DNA of 64,000 nucleotides, from positions 232,188-296,187 of the forward strand of contig JAGBEI010000031.1 in assembly GCA_017937065.1 (NCBI GenBank), read 5' to 3'. A program made the position numbers and the translations under genes. This stretch comes from Clostridia bacterium. GTDB taxonomy: Bacteria; Bacillota; Clostridia; Oscillospirales; QAKW01. This document shows positions 25,664 to 34,407 of the stretch, piece after piece. Each line of letters starts with the position of its first letter. The stretch's first letter is position 1. The notes below the pieces were generated by a model. The model ran no database searches. It was given only the letters and a program-made list of their open reading frames with translations, and was not told the origin of the DNA.

Positions 25664-27460
25664 TTACTGCTTGGCATGAAGCCAGACGAGCATGTCGCTC
25701 TCCCCTCTGTTGGCAAAGGCACTGTACGGCACAAGTCGTATTGTAACGGGCACCGCATTGCCCTTTTCGCGTGAATACAGCGTATTCCCGGCACTCTTTA
25801 TGCGAAAGCCCGAAATTTTCAGCGTATTAAGTCCTATGTACTCGTCATATTCGACGCTGTAATCAAAGTCATGCGGCACACAAAGCGCGTGCAGGTTTTC
25901 GCCCTCTGCGCAGTTGTCTGTGCCCTCCGCGCAGTACACCACAGGTCCCGCCTGAACGCAAAGTCTGTTTGCGTCATGTGTGACCCTGCTGTCGGCATAT
26001 ACCGCAAAAGGCGACATGTCAAACTCAAGAACGATTTCACCCCGGCTTTCCATTACGGCATATCCGTTCTTCATTTTGTACGCTCTGTCCGCTGTAAAAG
26101 CTGCACACCAGGACGGAATACGCACGGCAACGTTCTTTACGCCGCGCGCAGAAATTTTTACGGTACCGCTGCGTGGGTAGTCGGTATGCATACTGCACTC
26201 TATCCCGCCGTCGCTGAGTATACTGTCGGCAAACTGGTTTACAAACAGCGTCTCGTTTTCTATCCCGTAAATATACCCGGAAAGCGCGGGCAGCAAGCGG
26301 TTGAGATTAGGAGGACAGCAGGAGCAGCTAAAGCACTCCACCCGCTGAGTAATGGGAAGCCGTCGCTTGCCGTATGTGCCTTCAAAGCGATCTGATAATG
26401 TGATTTCAAGCGGATTTTCATAGAAAAACGATTTACCGTCCAACGACAGACCTGACAGCACGCCGTTATAAAAAACACGCTCTGTTATGTCGGCAAATTC
26501 GGCGCGGTTTTCAAGTCGCAGCAGGCGCTTTGCAAAAAACATAAGACCTATTCCGGCACAGGTCTCGGCATACGCGTCGCTGTTGGGCAAATCGTAAGCG
26601 TGCGTGAACGCCTCGCCGATAGGTGTCGAGCCCAGTCCGCCCGTCACGTACATCTTTTTGCCGACAATATCCTCATATATTGAAAGACAGGCACGCTCTA
26701 AATCCTTATCGCCCGTTTCAAAGGCACAATCCGCCATCGCGCTGTAAAGGTACAGGGCGCGGACTGCGTGCCCGACAGCCTCCGTTTGCTCCCGCACCGG
26801 CAGATGACTCTGATTGTATTCTGTCTTCTCTGAATCGTGTATTCCGCGGTTATCGAGAAAAAAGAGCGCAAGCTCCAGATACTTTTTCTCTTTAGTATAA
26901 CGATACATCTCAACAAGCGCCAGTTCTATTTCCTCATGTCCCGGCGTTACAAAAGCGGCGCTTTTTTCGGTGACAAAAACCCTGTAAATATAATCCGCGT
27001 ATCTTTCCATACACTTCAGAAACCGAGTTTTGCCCGTGGCGCGCGCATACGCCACAGCCGCCTCAAAGAGATGCCCCGCACAGTAAAGCTCATGCTTGTC
27101 ACGGTCGGAAAAGCGCTTTTCAGGCTCGCAGACCGTAAAATATATATTGAAATATCCGTCGTCGCCCTGGTGCTCCTCGATTTTATCAATAAGCCGCTCT
27201 ACCCGCAGCTCAAGCTCCGCATCGAAATGATCGCGCAGAATATACGCCGCGCCCTCCATCCATTTTGCAACGTCGCTGTCATAAAAATAATGCGGTTTAT
27301 GCGGCTTGCCCTCCGCCCAGTCAAAATCAAACGCACCTATTCTGCCGCTTTCGCAAAATCGGTCGTAAACCGCATTAATTGTGACTTTCCGATTAAGCTC
27401 CTGCTTATCGGCTATGTACCCGCCCGTAATTTTCACCTTATCGCAGCCAAACAGTTTCAT
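25664..27460 (-). CDS. GH127 family glycosidase (probable beta-L-arabinofuranosidase)
   Basis: The 598-residue cytoplasmic protein (no signal peptide) matches glycoside hydrolase family 127 (old DUF1680). The zinc site of the family is visible as E299 and C301 (AETCAG) and the adjacent pair C381-C382 (SCSCCPPN); in characterised GH127 enzymes the equivalent of C381 is the nucleophile. Known members remove beta-L-arabinofuranose from hydroxyproline-rich plant glycans. It is divergent from an AraC regulator and has no transporter or partner hydrolase nearby. The exact sugar is not certain. Confidence 0.88.
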   Translation of the reverse strand: MKLFGCDKVKITGGYIADKQELNRKVTINAVYDRFCESGRIGAFDFDWAEGKPHKPHYFYDSDVAKWMEGAAYILRDHFDAELELRVERLIDKIEEHQGDDGYFNIYFTVCEPEKRFSDRDKHELYCAGHLFEAAVAYARATGKTRFLKCMERYADYIYRVFVTEKSAAFVTPGHEEIELALVEMYRYTKEKKYLELALFFLDNRGIHDSEKTEYNQSHLPVREQTEAVGHAVRALYLYSAMADCAFETGDKDLERACLSIYEDIVGKKMYVTGGLGSTPIGEAFTHAYDLPNSDAYAETCAGIGLMFFAKRLLRLENRAEFADITERVFYNGVLSGLSLDGKSFFYENPLEITLSDRFEGTYGKRRLPITQRVECFSCSCCPPNLNRLLPALSGYIYGIENETLFVNQFADSILSDGGIECSMHTDYPRSGTVKISARGVKNVAVRIPSWCAAFTADRAYKMKNGYAVMESRGEIVLEFDMSPFAVYADSRVTHDANRLCVQAGPVVYCAEGTDNCAEGENLHALCVPHDFDYSVEYDEYIGLNTLKISGFRIKSAGNTLYSREKGNAVPVTIRLVPYSAFANRGESDMLVWLHAKQ

Positions 27461-27501
27461 GCCGTACCTCCTTATAGCTGTTGATTTTTATCCGCAACTG
27501 A

Positions 27502-27531
27502 ATTATAATACATGCAGCGGTTTTAAATCAA
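27502..27531 (-). promoter_or_regulatory. Promoter of the GH127 gene
   Basis: On the minus strand TTGATT (27531-27526) and TATAAT (27507-27502) are 18 bases apart, within the 106-base divergent gap. Confidence 0.65.
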
Positions 27532-27566
27532 GCCGTAAAACACGATAAAAGGTGTGAAAAACCGAT

Positions 27567-28343
27567 ATGAATATACTTGTCAATCCGTTTGTCTCATTTC
27601 GTGGGGCGGGACTGTTCTATTCCGAGAAGACATGGACGCATCCCAAAAGAGCGGAAAAAACATATGAAATAATTTATGTGACGGAGGGTGTTGTGCACAT
27701 GCGGGAAAACGGCATTGACACTGATGCAAAGCAGGGTCAGATTATGCTGCTTGAGCCCGACACCCTGCACGAGGGGTACAGGGAAAGCAGCAGGGTTGGG
27801 TTTTACTGGCTGCACTTTTCTCTGTCGGGCGGAGAGCTGCCGTTTAATAAGAGATTTTTTGAACACTTTGACAGCGCATATCTTTTCCGCGAGCTTTTAC
27901 ACTGCAATAATCTGCCCAACAGTTCGGAACACGCGGTCAATTCCGTTCTTGTGCGAATACTGTCCGAGCTCTGCGACCTGTCAAAGCGCAGAGACGGCAA
28001 AATCGACAAAAAGGCAAGCGAAATATACGAATGGATACGGGCAAACGCGGGCGCCTCACTTACAGCGGCAGATGTTGCACAAAGGTTCGACTGCACTCCC
28101 GATCACGCGACGCGGCTGCTTACAAGATACTGCGGCAAGGGCATAAAGGGAGTAAACGACATGTTTACAGTAAAGCGTGCAAAGGAGCTGTTATGCAATA
28201 CAAACAAGTATGTAAAGGAGATAGCCTTTGAGCTTGGATTCTGCTCTGATAATGCATTTATAGCATTTTTCAGATATCATGAGGGCATGTACCCCGAAAA
28301 GTACCGAAACAGGTTTTTCAAAACACATATGAACAGCAGATAG
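27567..28343 (+). CDS. AraC-family transcriptional regulator
   Basis: The 258-residue protein has an N-terminal cupin-like sugar-sensing domain (about 1-110, with LEPDTLHEGY) and a C-terminal pair of helix-turn-helix motifs (TAADVAQRFDCTPDHATRLL and VKEIAFELGFCSDNAFIAFF). It is transcribed away from the GH127 gene and most likely activates it when an arabinose-containing sugar is present. The inducer is inferred from the neighbour. Confidence 0.88.
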   Translation: MNILVNPFVSFRGAGLFYSEKTWTHPKRAEKTYEIIYVTEGVVHMRENGIDTDAKQGQIMLLEPDTLHEGYRESSRVGFYWLHFSLSGGELPFNKRFFEHFDSAYLFRELLHCNNLPNSSEHAVNSVLVRILSELCDLSKRRDGKIDKKASEIYEWIRANAGASLTAADVAQRFDCTPDHATRLLTRYCGKGIKGVNDMFTVKRAKELLCNTNKYVKEIAFELGFCSDNAFIAFFRYHEGMYPEKYRNRFFKTHMNSR

Positions 28344-28370
28344 CCAAGACATGAAACTTTAATTGTACAA

Positions 28371-28402
28371 ATAAATCCGCAGGCAGATGCCTGCGGATTT
28401 AT
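28371..28402. terminator. Bidirectional terminator
   Basis: AAATCCGCAGGCA and TGCCTGCGGATTT form a perfect 13-pair stem with a two-base loop between two convergent genes. Confidence 0.88.
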
Positions 28403-28890
28403 TATTTTATCATTTCAATGCATTTTTCAATAGACGAGTCGCGCATCGCGCCGACATATACCTCTCTGACATAGCCCTCTTTGTCTATAAAATACGTCAC
28501 CGGCGCGGCGCCGATATTGTACTTTTCTATCGCCTCGCTGCTCTCAAAGCACAGCTTTTCAAGTGCCAGAATATCGTCCGAAAGCTTTTCGCGCTGCTCC
28601 TGCTCAGACAGCTCACTGACAGACAGGGCAATGATATCCGCCTGACCGCCGCGCTCTATTATGCGGGATAATAAATTCGTCGCACCCTCAACCTCGGGAT
28701 CAATAAAAATCACCACGCTGCCGCACCTGCCATAATTATCTGACAGGCTGATGACCTGACCGTGCTGCGTTCCCGCCGAAAAGTCATACGCCTTCTGCGG
28801 CTTTTTCATAACAACCGACATAGTGAGATAAATCACTATTACCAGCACAAATACACCCGCCGCCACTAAAAAATTGCGAATTCTGTTCAT
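28402..28890 (-). CDS. Membrane-anchored thioredoxin-fold protein without CXXC
   Basis: The 162-residue protein has one N-terminal membrane segment (about 8-28) and an extracytoplasmic thioredoxin-like domain. The fold is suggested by the SVVIFIDPEV strand, the Ala-Pro before TYFIDKEGYVREVYVG (the cis-Pro loop) and the final helix. The active-site region reads GRCGSVV, with one Cys and no CXXC pair, so it is not an ordinary disulphide reductase. The gap to the next gene upstream is 15 bases. Function unknown. Confidence 0.7.
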   Translation of the reverse strand: MNRIRNFLVAAGVFVLVIVIYLTMSVVMKKPQKAYDFSAGTQHGQVISLSDNYGRCGSVVIFIDPEVEGATNLLSRIIERGGQADIIALSVSELSEQEQREKLSDDILALEKLCFESSEAIEKYNIGAAPVTYFIDKEGYVREVYVGAMRDSSIEKCIEMIK

Positions 28891-28905
28891 TTGTATTTTC
28901 CTCTA

Positions 28906-29457
28906 CTATATATCCTCATCAAACAGCTTTTCGTCTATGAGCAGCTGCAAAATATTTTTATACTTTTCGGTAGGGTTGCTTTCAAACTGATCCACTATTA
29001 TCTGCGCCTGAATCTGCGTGGGCACAAACAGCCTGTACTCCAGCAGCGTATCCTCTCCCTCAAGCAGAGTACACACCGCCTCATAACCGTTTTTCTTTTC
29101 CTCTATATGGCTTTTTACACTGCGCTTGCGCTCAATTTCCGCAAGCAGCCTCAAAAGCGCGCTCTGATTTTTCCGCCGCACGCTGAAGGGCAGGTTGTTT
29201 TCAAAAACAGACAGTGTTTCCCGACCGAGCTCGGTAATATACAGCTCATTGGGCGTATTATGACTGACAAAATCAATAAGCCCGGAATGCATCAGTCCGT
29301 CCATTGCCTGGGCAATGTCAAAATACTCCGCAGTACCCCCGTCCAAAGCAATCTGCAAAAGATTTTCCTTTGACAGCCTGCCGCCGGCGTAATTCAATAT
29401 ATACAAAATCAGAACCTTAACATCGGGCACGCTGTTCAGTCCGCCGATTATCGCCAT
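28906..29457 (-). CDS. DUF4364 family protein
   Basis: The 183-residue cytoplasmic protein matches DUF4364, a family with a winged-helix-like N-terminal part (VLILYILNYAGGRLSKENLL, ALDGGTAEYFDIAQAMDGLM and YITELGRETL) and an alpha/beta C-terminal part. A DNA- or protein-binding regulatory role is likely but not shown. I chose the ATG at 29457 after GGAGG; the longer frame would cross the promoter. It precedes the thioredoxin-like gene. Confidence 0.78.
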   Translation of the reverse strand: MAIIGGLNSVPDVKVLILYILNYAGGRLSKENLLQIALDGGTAEYFDIAQAMDGLMHSGLIDFVSHNTPNELYITELGRETLSVFENNLPFSVRRKNQSALLRLLAEIERKRSVKSHIEEKKNGYEAVCTLLEGEDTLLEYRLFVPTQIQAQIIVDQFESNPTEKYKNILQLLIDEKLFDEDI

Positions 29458-29485
29458 ATTAACGCCTCCATTTATATATGAAATA

Positions 29486-29514
29486 ATTATATCAGTAACG
29501 CAGTTTATTGTCAA
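29486..29514 (-). promoter_or_regulatory. Promoter of DUF4364 operon
   Basis: On the minus strand TTGACA (29514-29509) and TATAAT (29491-29486) are perfect hexamers 17 bases apart. Confidence 0.85.
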
Positions 29515-29559
29515 CAGCGCCGGTGCTTTTGGCGCCTGTTCCGTTTTTATTAACTTAGG

Positions 29560-29588
29560 TTGACAAAAAGATAAATATATACTAAAAT
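29560..29588 (+). promoter_or_regulatory. Promoter of the SipW-signal surface protein
   Basis: TTGACA (29560-29565) and TAAAAT (29583-29588) are 17 bases apart, followed by AAGGAG and the ATG at 29628. Confidence 0.8.
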
Positions 29589-29627
29589 TATTTTTATAAA
29601 CGCCGAACATAAAAAGGAGAATAAAAA

Positions 29628-31418
29628 ATGAAAAACGGTACAAATACCAAAAGAGCATTGATGCTAAGCGTCCTATCGCTTCTTATCTGCTGTGTATTAT
29701 TTATCGGCTCCACCTTTGCGTGGTTTACCGACTCGGCATCCGTCGGCATAAGCTCGATAAAATCCGGCAGTCTTGACATTGACCTTGTTGATGCAGACGG
29801 AGTTTCGCTGGATAAAAAGACAATCGGCTTTAAAAAAGCCGCAGGTCACGAATCGGAAGAGCTTATATGGGAGCCGGGCTGTACATATGAGCTTCAGCCT
29901 GTAACGGTAGTGAACAAGGGCAATCTCGCGCTCAGCTACAAGCTTGTCATTACAGGGATTGCGGGAGACGCAAAGCTCAATGAGGCTATTGAATGGACAG
30001 CGCAGATAGACGGTCGGGAAATCTCTCTTGAAAACTACACCAAGCTGCTTGAAAAGGGTCAGAGTGAAACCCTTACCGTCAAAGGTCACATGAGAGAAAA
30101 CGCAGGCAACGAGTTTATGGGTCTGACAATCAGCGGAATTTCAATAACCGCCGTTGCATCACAGGCGCCTGTTGAATATGACAGTACAAGCAATACATAT
30201 GATAAATTCTCGCATGTTTCTTCGTTTGATTTCAGCAGCTCCGACTCTGCAAAGTTTTTCTGCCCCGATTGCTATAACACGGGCGCGGACAATGACACAT
30301 GCACGCATGAGCCGTTTCTGAAAATAGAAGACGGCGTTGCCAAAATAGAAAAAACGGGCGCATGGATAGAATACAAGGATCTCGACTGGGAAAACAACTA
30401 CTATGTCATGGAATATGACGCAGATGTCAGCGCTTTGGAAAGCGGAGCTGTTGTCGGCTTTGACGCAGGAGAAACGACTGCATGGACAGACCTCCAGCTC
30501 AGCATCAAAAATGACGGCGGCGTTTATTACGCGTACAACAATTTAAACGGTAAAGGCACAGCGCTGGGAACAATAAATTCCGCCTTCCATGTAAAATACA
30601 CTTTCACAATGAAGGAAGACGGGCTTGCGCTTGAGATGACAGTATCGGACGGCACTGTCAAATATAACGCAGAGCGCAAGTCAACCGCAACAAATCCCAA
30701 GCTTTGCTGGGATGTATATACCGCTCAGGGCGGTTCTTCAAACGCAGAGTACGGATTTATTGATAATTTCTCTTTCTGCTATGTTCCCGTATCTCACGTA
30801 AGTGACATAAACGAATTTAAAAACGCACTCGAAAAAGGCGGTAAAATAGTATTGGACAGTGATATTGCCGTCGAACAAAAGCTCACCGTCAACAGTGACG
30901 ACATTATACTCGACCTTAACAACAATACATTAACCGTTACACCCAACATCGGATTCGATATAACAGGCGACAACGTAACGGTTAAAAACGGCACGTTCAC
31001 AAGAGCACAGGGTGTTGATTACTCTTACGGTCTCAGAATAAACGGAAGAAATACCGTTATAGAAAACATTACGATAGATTCGGGAATCAACGTTTCGGGC
31101 TACAATCCCGACGATTCACTCAAGGACGGAGTAACCGTCGAGATAAAAAACTGCAATATTACAGCCGACAACAGTTGGTCATACTACACAGTATGCGCTC
31201 AGGGCGGTGCATCGGTGACGATAACAGACTCGACTCTTACAAAAAACAATCCCGGAAAAGCCAATTACTATCTGTGGATTGAAAAAGAGTTTACCGACGA
31301 GCTCGGATATGTCCCCTCATCCTCATTGACACTGAAGAATGTAACGCTTAACAGCAGCTGCAATGCTCAGCTTTATCTTGACGGCGGTATCGGCGTTGCC
31401 CCCGTTATTGCAGACTGA
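29628..31418 (+). CDS. Secreted protein with SipW-type signal peptide, TasA-like and beta-helix regions
   Basis: The 596-residue protein starts with a SipW-dependent class signal: a basic KRALMLS, a hydrophobic core, then GSTFAWFTDSAS at about residues 25-36. A TasA/camelysin-like beta domain follows to about 185. Residues about 195-385 look like a jelly-roll with CPDCY and a TCTH Cys/His cluster. The last 200 residues have short beta strands and Asn/Thr ladders (NNTLTVTP, ITDSTLT, LTLKNVTLNSS), the pattern of a right-handed beta-helix. No SLH, sortase motif or sipW gene is present nearby. A role as a fibre or matrix protein is possible; the target is unknown. Confidence 0.7.
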   Translation: MKNGTNTKRALMLSVLSLLICCVLFIGSTFAWFTDSASVGISSIKSGSLDIDLVDADGVSLDKKTIGFKKAAGHESEELIWEPGCTYELQPVTVVNKGNLALSYKLVITGIAGDAKLNEAIEWTAQIDGREISLENYTKLLEKGQSETLTVKGHMRENAGNEFMGLTISGISITAVASQAPVEYDSTSNTYDKFSHVSSFDFSSSDSAKFFCPDCYNTGADNDTCTHEPFLKIEDGVAKIEKTGAWIEYKDLDWENNYYVMEYDADVSALESGAVVGFDAGETTAWTDLQLSIKNDGGVYYAYNNLNGKGTALGTINSAFHVKYTFTMKEDGLALEMTVSDGTVKYNAERKSTATNPKLCWDVYTAQGGSSNAEYGFIDNFSFCYVPVSHVSDINEFKNALEKGGKIVLDSDIAVEQKLTVNSDDIILDLNNNTLTVTPNIGFDITGDNVTVKNGTFTRAQGVDYSYGLRINGRNTVIENITIDSGINVSGYNPDDSLKDGVTVEIKNCNITADNSWSYYTVCAQGGASVTITDSTLTKNNPGKANYYLWIEKEFTDELGYVPSSSLTLKNVTLNSSCNAQLYLDGGIGVAPVIAD

Positions 31419-31439
31419 CATTTCGTAAAATAACAAAGT

Positions 31440-31469
31440 AAAACAGGCTGTTTAAAAACAGCCTGTTTT
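31440..31469 (+). terminator. Intrinsic terminator after the beta-helix protein gene
   Basis: AAAACAGGCTGTTT and AAACAGCCTGTTTT form a perfect 14-pair stem with a two-base loop. Confidence 0.88.
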
Positions 31470-31552
31470 AAATTTTCATAATTAACACTTAAAGAAAATA
31501 GTTTAAATTAGGTTCTTATTTGTATAAGATAAGACATGTAGGCAAAATATTA

Positions 31553-31581
31553 TTGTAATCACGGACAATCCGTGTTATACT
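31553..31581 (+). promoter_or_regulatory. Promoter of hexosamine kinase operon with palindromic spacer
   Basis: TTGTAA (31553-31558) and TATACT (31576-31581) are 17 bases apart. The spacer holds a perfect palindrome, CACGGA-CAA-TCCGTG (31560-31574), well placed for a repressor. No regulator gene lies next to it. Confidence 0.7.
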
Positions 31582-31614
31582 GATATTACCTGAATTTGAA
31601 AGGAGAGGCATTCC

Positions 31615-32532
31615 ATGTCAAAACCTGCACTTGTTGTAATGGCAGCCGGAATGGGCAGCCGGTACGGCGGACTAAAGCAAATAGACCCCATTGATAAAGA
31701 GGGGCACCTTATAATAGATTTTTCAATTTATGACGCGCTTAAAGCCGGATTTGAAAAAATCGTATTTGTAATAAAGCATGAAATAGAAAAAGACTTCAAG
31801 GCTTCAATCGGCGACAGAATATCAGAAATTGTCAAGGTGGAGTATGTATATCAGGAGCTTGACAAGCTGCCGCAGGGCTATTCTGTTCCGCAAGGCAGGG
31901 TCAAGCCGTGGGGCACCGCACATGCAATCCTTTGCTGTGAAAATGTGATTGACGGACCGTTTGCGGTTATCAATTCGGACGATTATTACGGACCTCAGTC
32001 ATATAAAGAGCTTTACAGTCATCTGATGCGCACCGACAAGGACGACAGGTTCGGCATTGCGCTTGTAGGATATATTCTCCGAAACACGCTCACAGACAAG
32101 GGCTATGTCTCCCGCGGTATCTGCCGCGTAGAAAACGGAAAGCTGTTGGAGATTAACGAGCGTACACACATCGAAACGGACGGCAACGACGCAAGATTCA
32201 CCGAGGATGACGGCAAAACCTACACGCCTCTGTCCGGCGACAGTATCGCGTCAATGAATATGTGGGGCTATAACCGCGAGTTTATCGACGAGCTGAAAAA
32301 GCGGTTCCCGAAATTTCTGGACAAGACAATCAGGGAAAATCCTCTTAAAGGCGAATTCTTCCTGCCCGTCACCGTTGACGATATGCTGCGCGACGGCGTC
32401 GCCTCGGTCGATGTGCTGACAACTCACGACAAATGGTACGGCGTCACATATGCGGAAGATAAGCCTGCCGTTACAGCCGGTATACAATCACTTAAGGACA
32501 AAGGAGTGTATCCGGAAAAGCTATGGAAATAA
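31615..32532 (+). CDS. Sugar-phosphate nucleotidyltransferase
   Basis: The 305-residue protein has the nucleotidyltransferase fold: AAGMGSRYGGLKQ near residues 11-23 binds the NTP, VINSDDYYG near 120 binds the metal, and GEFFLPVTVDDML lies in the C-terminal part. It overlaps the following kinase gene by ten bases. With a NahK-like kinase, it would turn a hexosamine 1-phosphate into a nucleotide sugar such as UDP-GlcNAc or UDP-GalNAc. The sugar is inferred from the pairing. Confidence 0.82.
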   Translation: MSKPALVVMAAGMGSRYGGLKQIDPIDKEGHLIIDFSIYDALKAGFEKIVFVIKHEIEKDFKASIGDRISEIVKVEYVYQELDKLPQGYSVPQGRVKPWGTAHAILCCENVIDGPFAVINSDDYYGPQSYKELYSHLMRTDKDDRFGIALVGYILRNTLTDKGYVSRGICRVENGKLLEINERTHIETDGNDARFTEDDGKTYTPLSGDSIASMNMWGYNREFIDELKKRFPKFLDKTIRENPLKGEFFLPVTVDDMLRDGVASVDVLTTHDKWYGVTYAEDKPAVTAGIQSLKDKGVYPEKLWK

Positions 32533-33566
32533 ACGATATTATAAGGCAATTCAATATTAACGGTAAGATAAAGAGCATCTGTCCGCTCGGTAACGGACAT
32601 ATCAACGATACCCTGCTTGTTACGACGGACTGTGAAAAGTATACCTTTCAACGCATAAACACGGATATTTTCAGAAATCCCGACGAGCTGATGGAAAATC
32701 TGTTTGCGGTGACGGAATATCTGAAAAAGCATTTCCCCGAAGACAAAACGATAAACTATGTGCAAACGCTTGACGGCAAGCGGTATTTTCGCTGTGACAG
32801 AGGCTGCTACCGCATGTCGGTTTTTATCGACAATGTCATTGCCCTGGACGGAGCGCGTAACGCAAGCGATTTTTACGAAAGCGCCGTTGCTTTCGGCAAT
32901 TTCCAGAAAAAGCTGGCGGATTTTCCGGCAGATACCCTGCATGAAACAATCAAGGATTTCCACAATACGGCATGGCGGCTTGAAAATCTGAAAAAGGCTG
33001 CCGCCGCCGACAGTATCAAACGTCTTGAAGGCGTCAAAAACGAAGTGGATTTCTGCCTTTCAAGAGAGAATAAAATCGACACGGGAATAAAGCTGCCGCT
33101 GCGCGTCACGCACAACGACACAAAGCTGAACAACGTGCTTTTGGACGAAAAAACAGGCAAGGGCGTATGTGTTATTGACCTTGACACAATAATGCCGGGT
33201 CTTTCAATAAATGACTTCGGAGATTCCATAAGATTCGGCGCATCCACCGCTGCCGAGGACGAAAAGGATCTGTCAAAGGTACACTTTTCACTCGAATTGT
33301 TTGAGGCGTATGTCCGCGGCTATTTCGACGGTGTGGGAAACGCGCTGACAGACGATGAAATACGGCTTTTGCCGCACGGCGCCGTCATGATGACCTACGA
33401 ATGCGGAATGCGGTTTCTGACAGATTATCTGGAGGGAGATACATACTTTAAAACAAGCTATCCCGAGCATAACCTTGTGCGCACACGCACGCAGCTGCGG
33501 CTGGTGGAGGAAATGGAGCAAAATTATAACAGAATGCTTGAGATTGTAAACAAGTACAGAAAGTAG
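32523..33566 (+). CDS. nahK: N-acetylhexosamine 1-kinase-like phosphotransferase
   Basis: The 347-residue kinase belongs to the aminoglycoside phosphotransferase/choline kinase fold. The Brenner motif is VTHNDTKLNNVLLDE, followed by the metal-binding VIDLDT and then GLSINDFGDSIRFGAST, a stretch very like NahK of bifidobacteria. NahK phosphorylates GlcNAc or GalNAc at C1 in salvage of milk and mucin sugars. Its start overlaps the nucleotidyltransferase gene. The phosphorylase that often accompanies NahK is absent here. Confidence 0.8.
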   Translation: MEINDIIRQFNINGKIKSICPLGNGHINDTLLVTTDCEKYTFQRINTDIFRNPDELMENLFAVTEYLKKHFPEDKTINYVQTLDGKRYFRCDRGCYRMSVFIDNVIALDGARNASDFYESAVAFGNFQKKLADFPADTLHETIKDFHNTAWRLENLKKAAAADSIKRLEGVKNEVDFCLSRENKIDTGIKLPLRVTHNDTKLNNVLLDEKTGKGVCVIDLDTIMPGLSINDFGDSIRFGASTAAEDEKDLSKVHFSLELFEAYVRGYFDGVGNALTDDEIRLLPHGAVMMTYECGMRFLTDYLEGDTYFKTSYPEHNLVRTRTQLRLVEEMEQNYNRMLEIVNKYRK

Positions 33567-33576
33567 ATTATTTAAA

Positions 33577-33620
33577 ACACCCCTGTACGGGACATTATCC
33601 CGTGCAGGGGTGTGTTTTAT
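33577..33620. terminator. Bidirectional terminator
   Basis: ACACCCCTGTACGGG and CCCGTGCAGGGGTGT pair over 15 positions with one G-T, followed by GTTTTAT; it separates two convergent genes. Confidence 0.85.
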
Positions 33621-34405
33621 TTTCTTTTGAATTTATCCGACATGCTTCGGAAAAGTTTATTATATCTGCCGTTTTTAAGGTTCGGAAAAGCCTTGAAAAT
33701 ACGTTTTACAACCGCGTCCGAGCGCTGCATAAGCTCATCGCGGCGTTTTATAAGAAGCTCTCGTGATCTACGTACATTTTCGCTCTCAATGAATTTTTCA
33801 TGCTTTCCCTCAAGCGCAATGACGCCGTCCGCCAACACCCCGCCTATACCGTCCGACAAACGGCTGAGCTTGTCCTCTATGTCGCGCGCGGCGCGGACAA
33901 ACCTTGAAAAACGCGCAATTCCCACAGTTGTTATAATAAAATCAGCTGCAAATACCGCAAGCAGAATTATAAGTACAGCAACACCAGCCCGGCTTTCAAG
34001 CGCCGGCAGAAGTCTTGATACAAGCGGATGAATAACATCAACCGCAAGCACGCAGGCTATCCCCCATATCACAGAAAACTCAAGGCAGATATACCCGTGA
34101 AAATTGAAAGGCTTGTTAGAATAATCCCACCATTTATCGTGCAGTATTTTTTCCATGAGAAATCCCGTCACAAGCTCCAAAAGCGTCGTAATAGCCACAG
34201 AGCCTAAAAACAATACGGCAAGACTGCCCTTTATAGGCATGAGCAATGCAAGAACACCCAAAACTCCGAAGCCGTAGATCGGACAGACGGGACCTGCAAG
34301 ATAACCGCGGTTTACAAACTGTCCCTTCTCAAAGGCAAAGTACATAACCTCAACGCACCAGCCGAAAAAAGAGTAAATCAGAAACAGCCATAAAATGCCC
34401 GTCAT
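33617..34405 (-). CDS. DUF1113 (CmpB-like) membrane protein
   Basis: The 262-residue protein is of the type annotated 'putative ABC transporter permease' (PF06541). It starts with a hydrophobic LWLFLIYSFFGWCVEVMY, then the conserved NRGYLAGPVCPIYGFG segment, four or five membrane helices to about residue 165, and a charged coiled C-terminal cytoplasmic region to the end. No ATP-binding subunit or solute-binding protein accompanies it, so the transporter label is weak. It lies three bases after apt. Confidence 0.82.
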   Translation of the reverse strand: MTGILWLFLIYSFFGWCVEVMYFAFEKGQFVNRGYLAGPVCPIYGFGVLGVLALLMPIKGSLAVLFLGSVAITTLLELVTGFLMEKILHDKWWDYSNKPFNFHGYICLEFSVIWGIACVLAVDVIHPLVSRLLPALESRAGVAVLIILLAVFAADFIITTVGIARFSRFVRAARDIEDKLSRLSDGIGGVLADGVIALEGKHEKFIESENVRRSRELLIKRRDELMQRSDAVVKRIFKAFPNLKNGRYNKLFRSMSDKFKRK

Positions 34406-34407
34406 TA

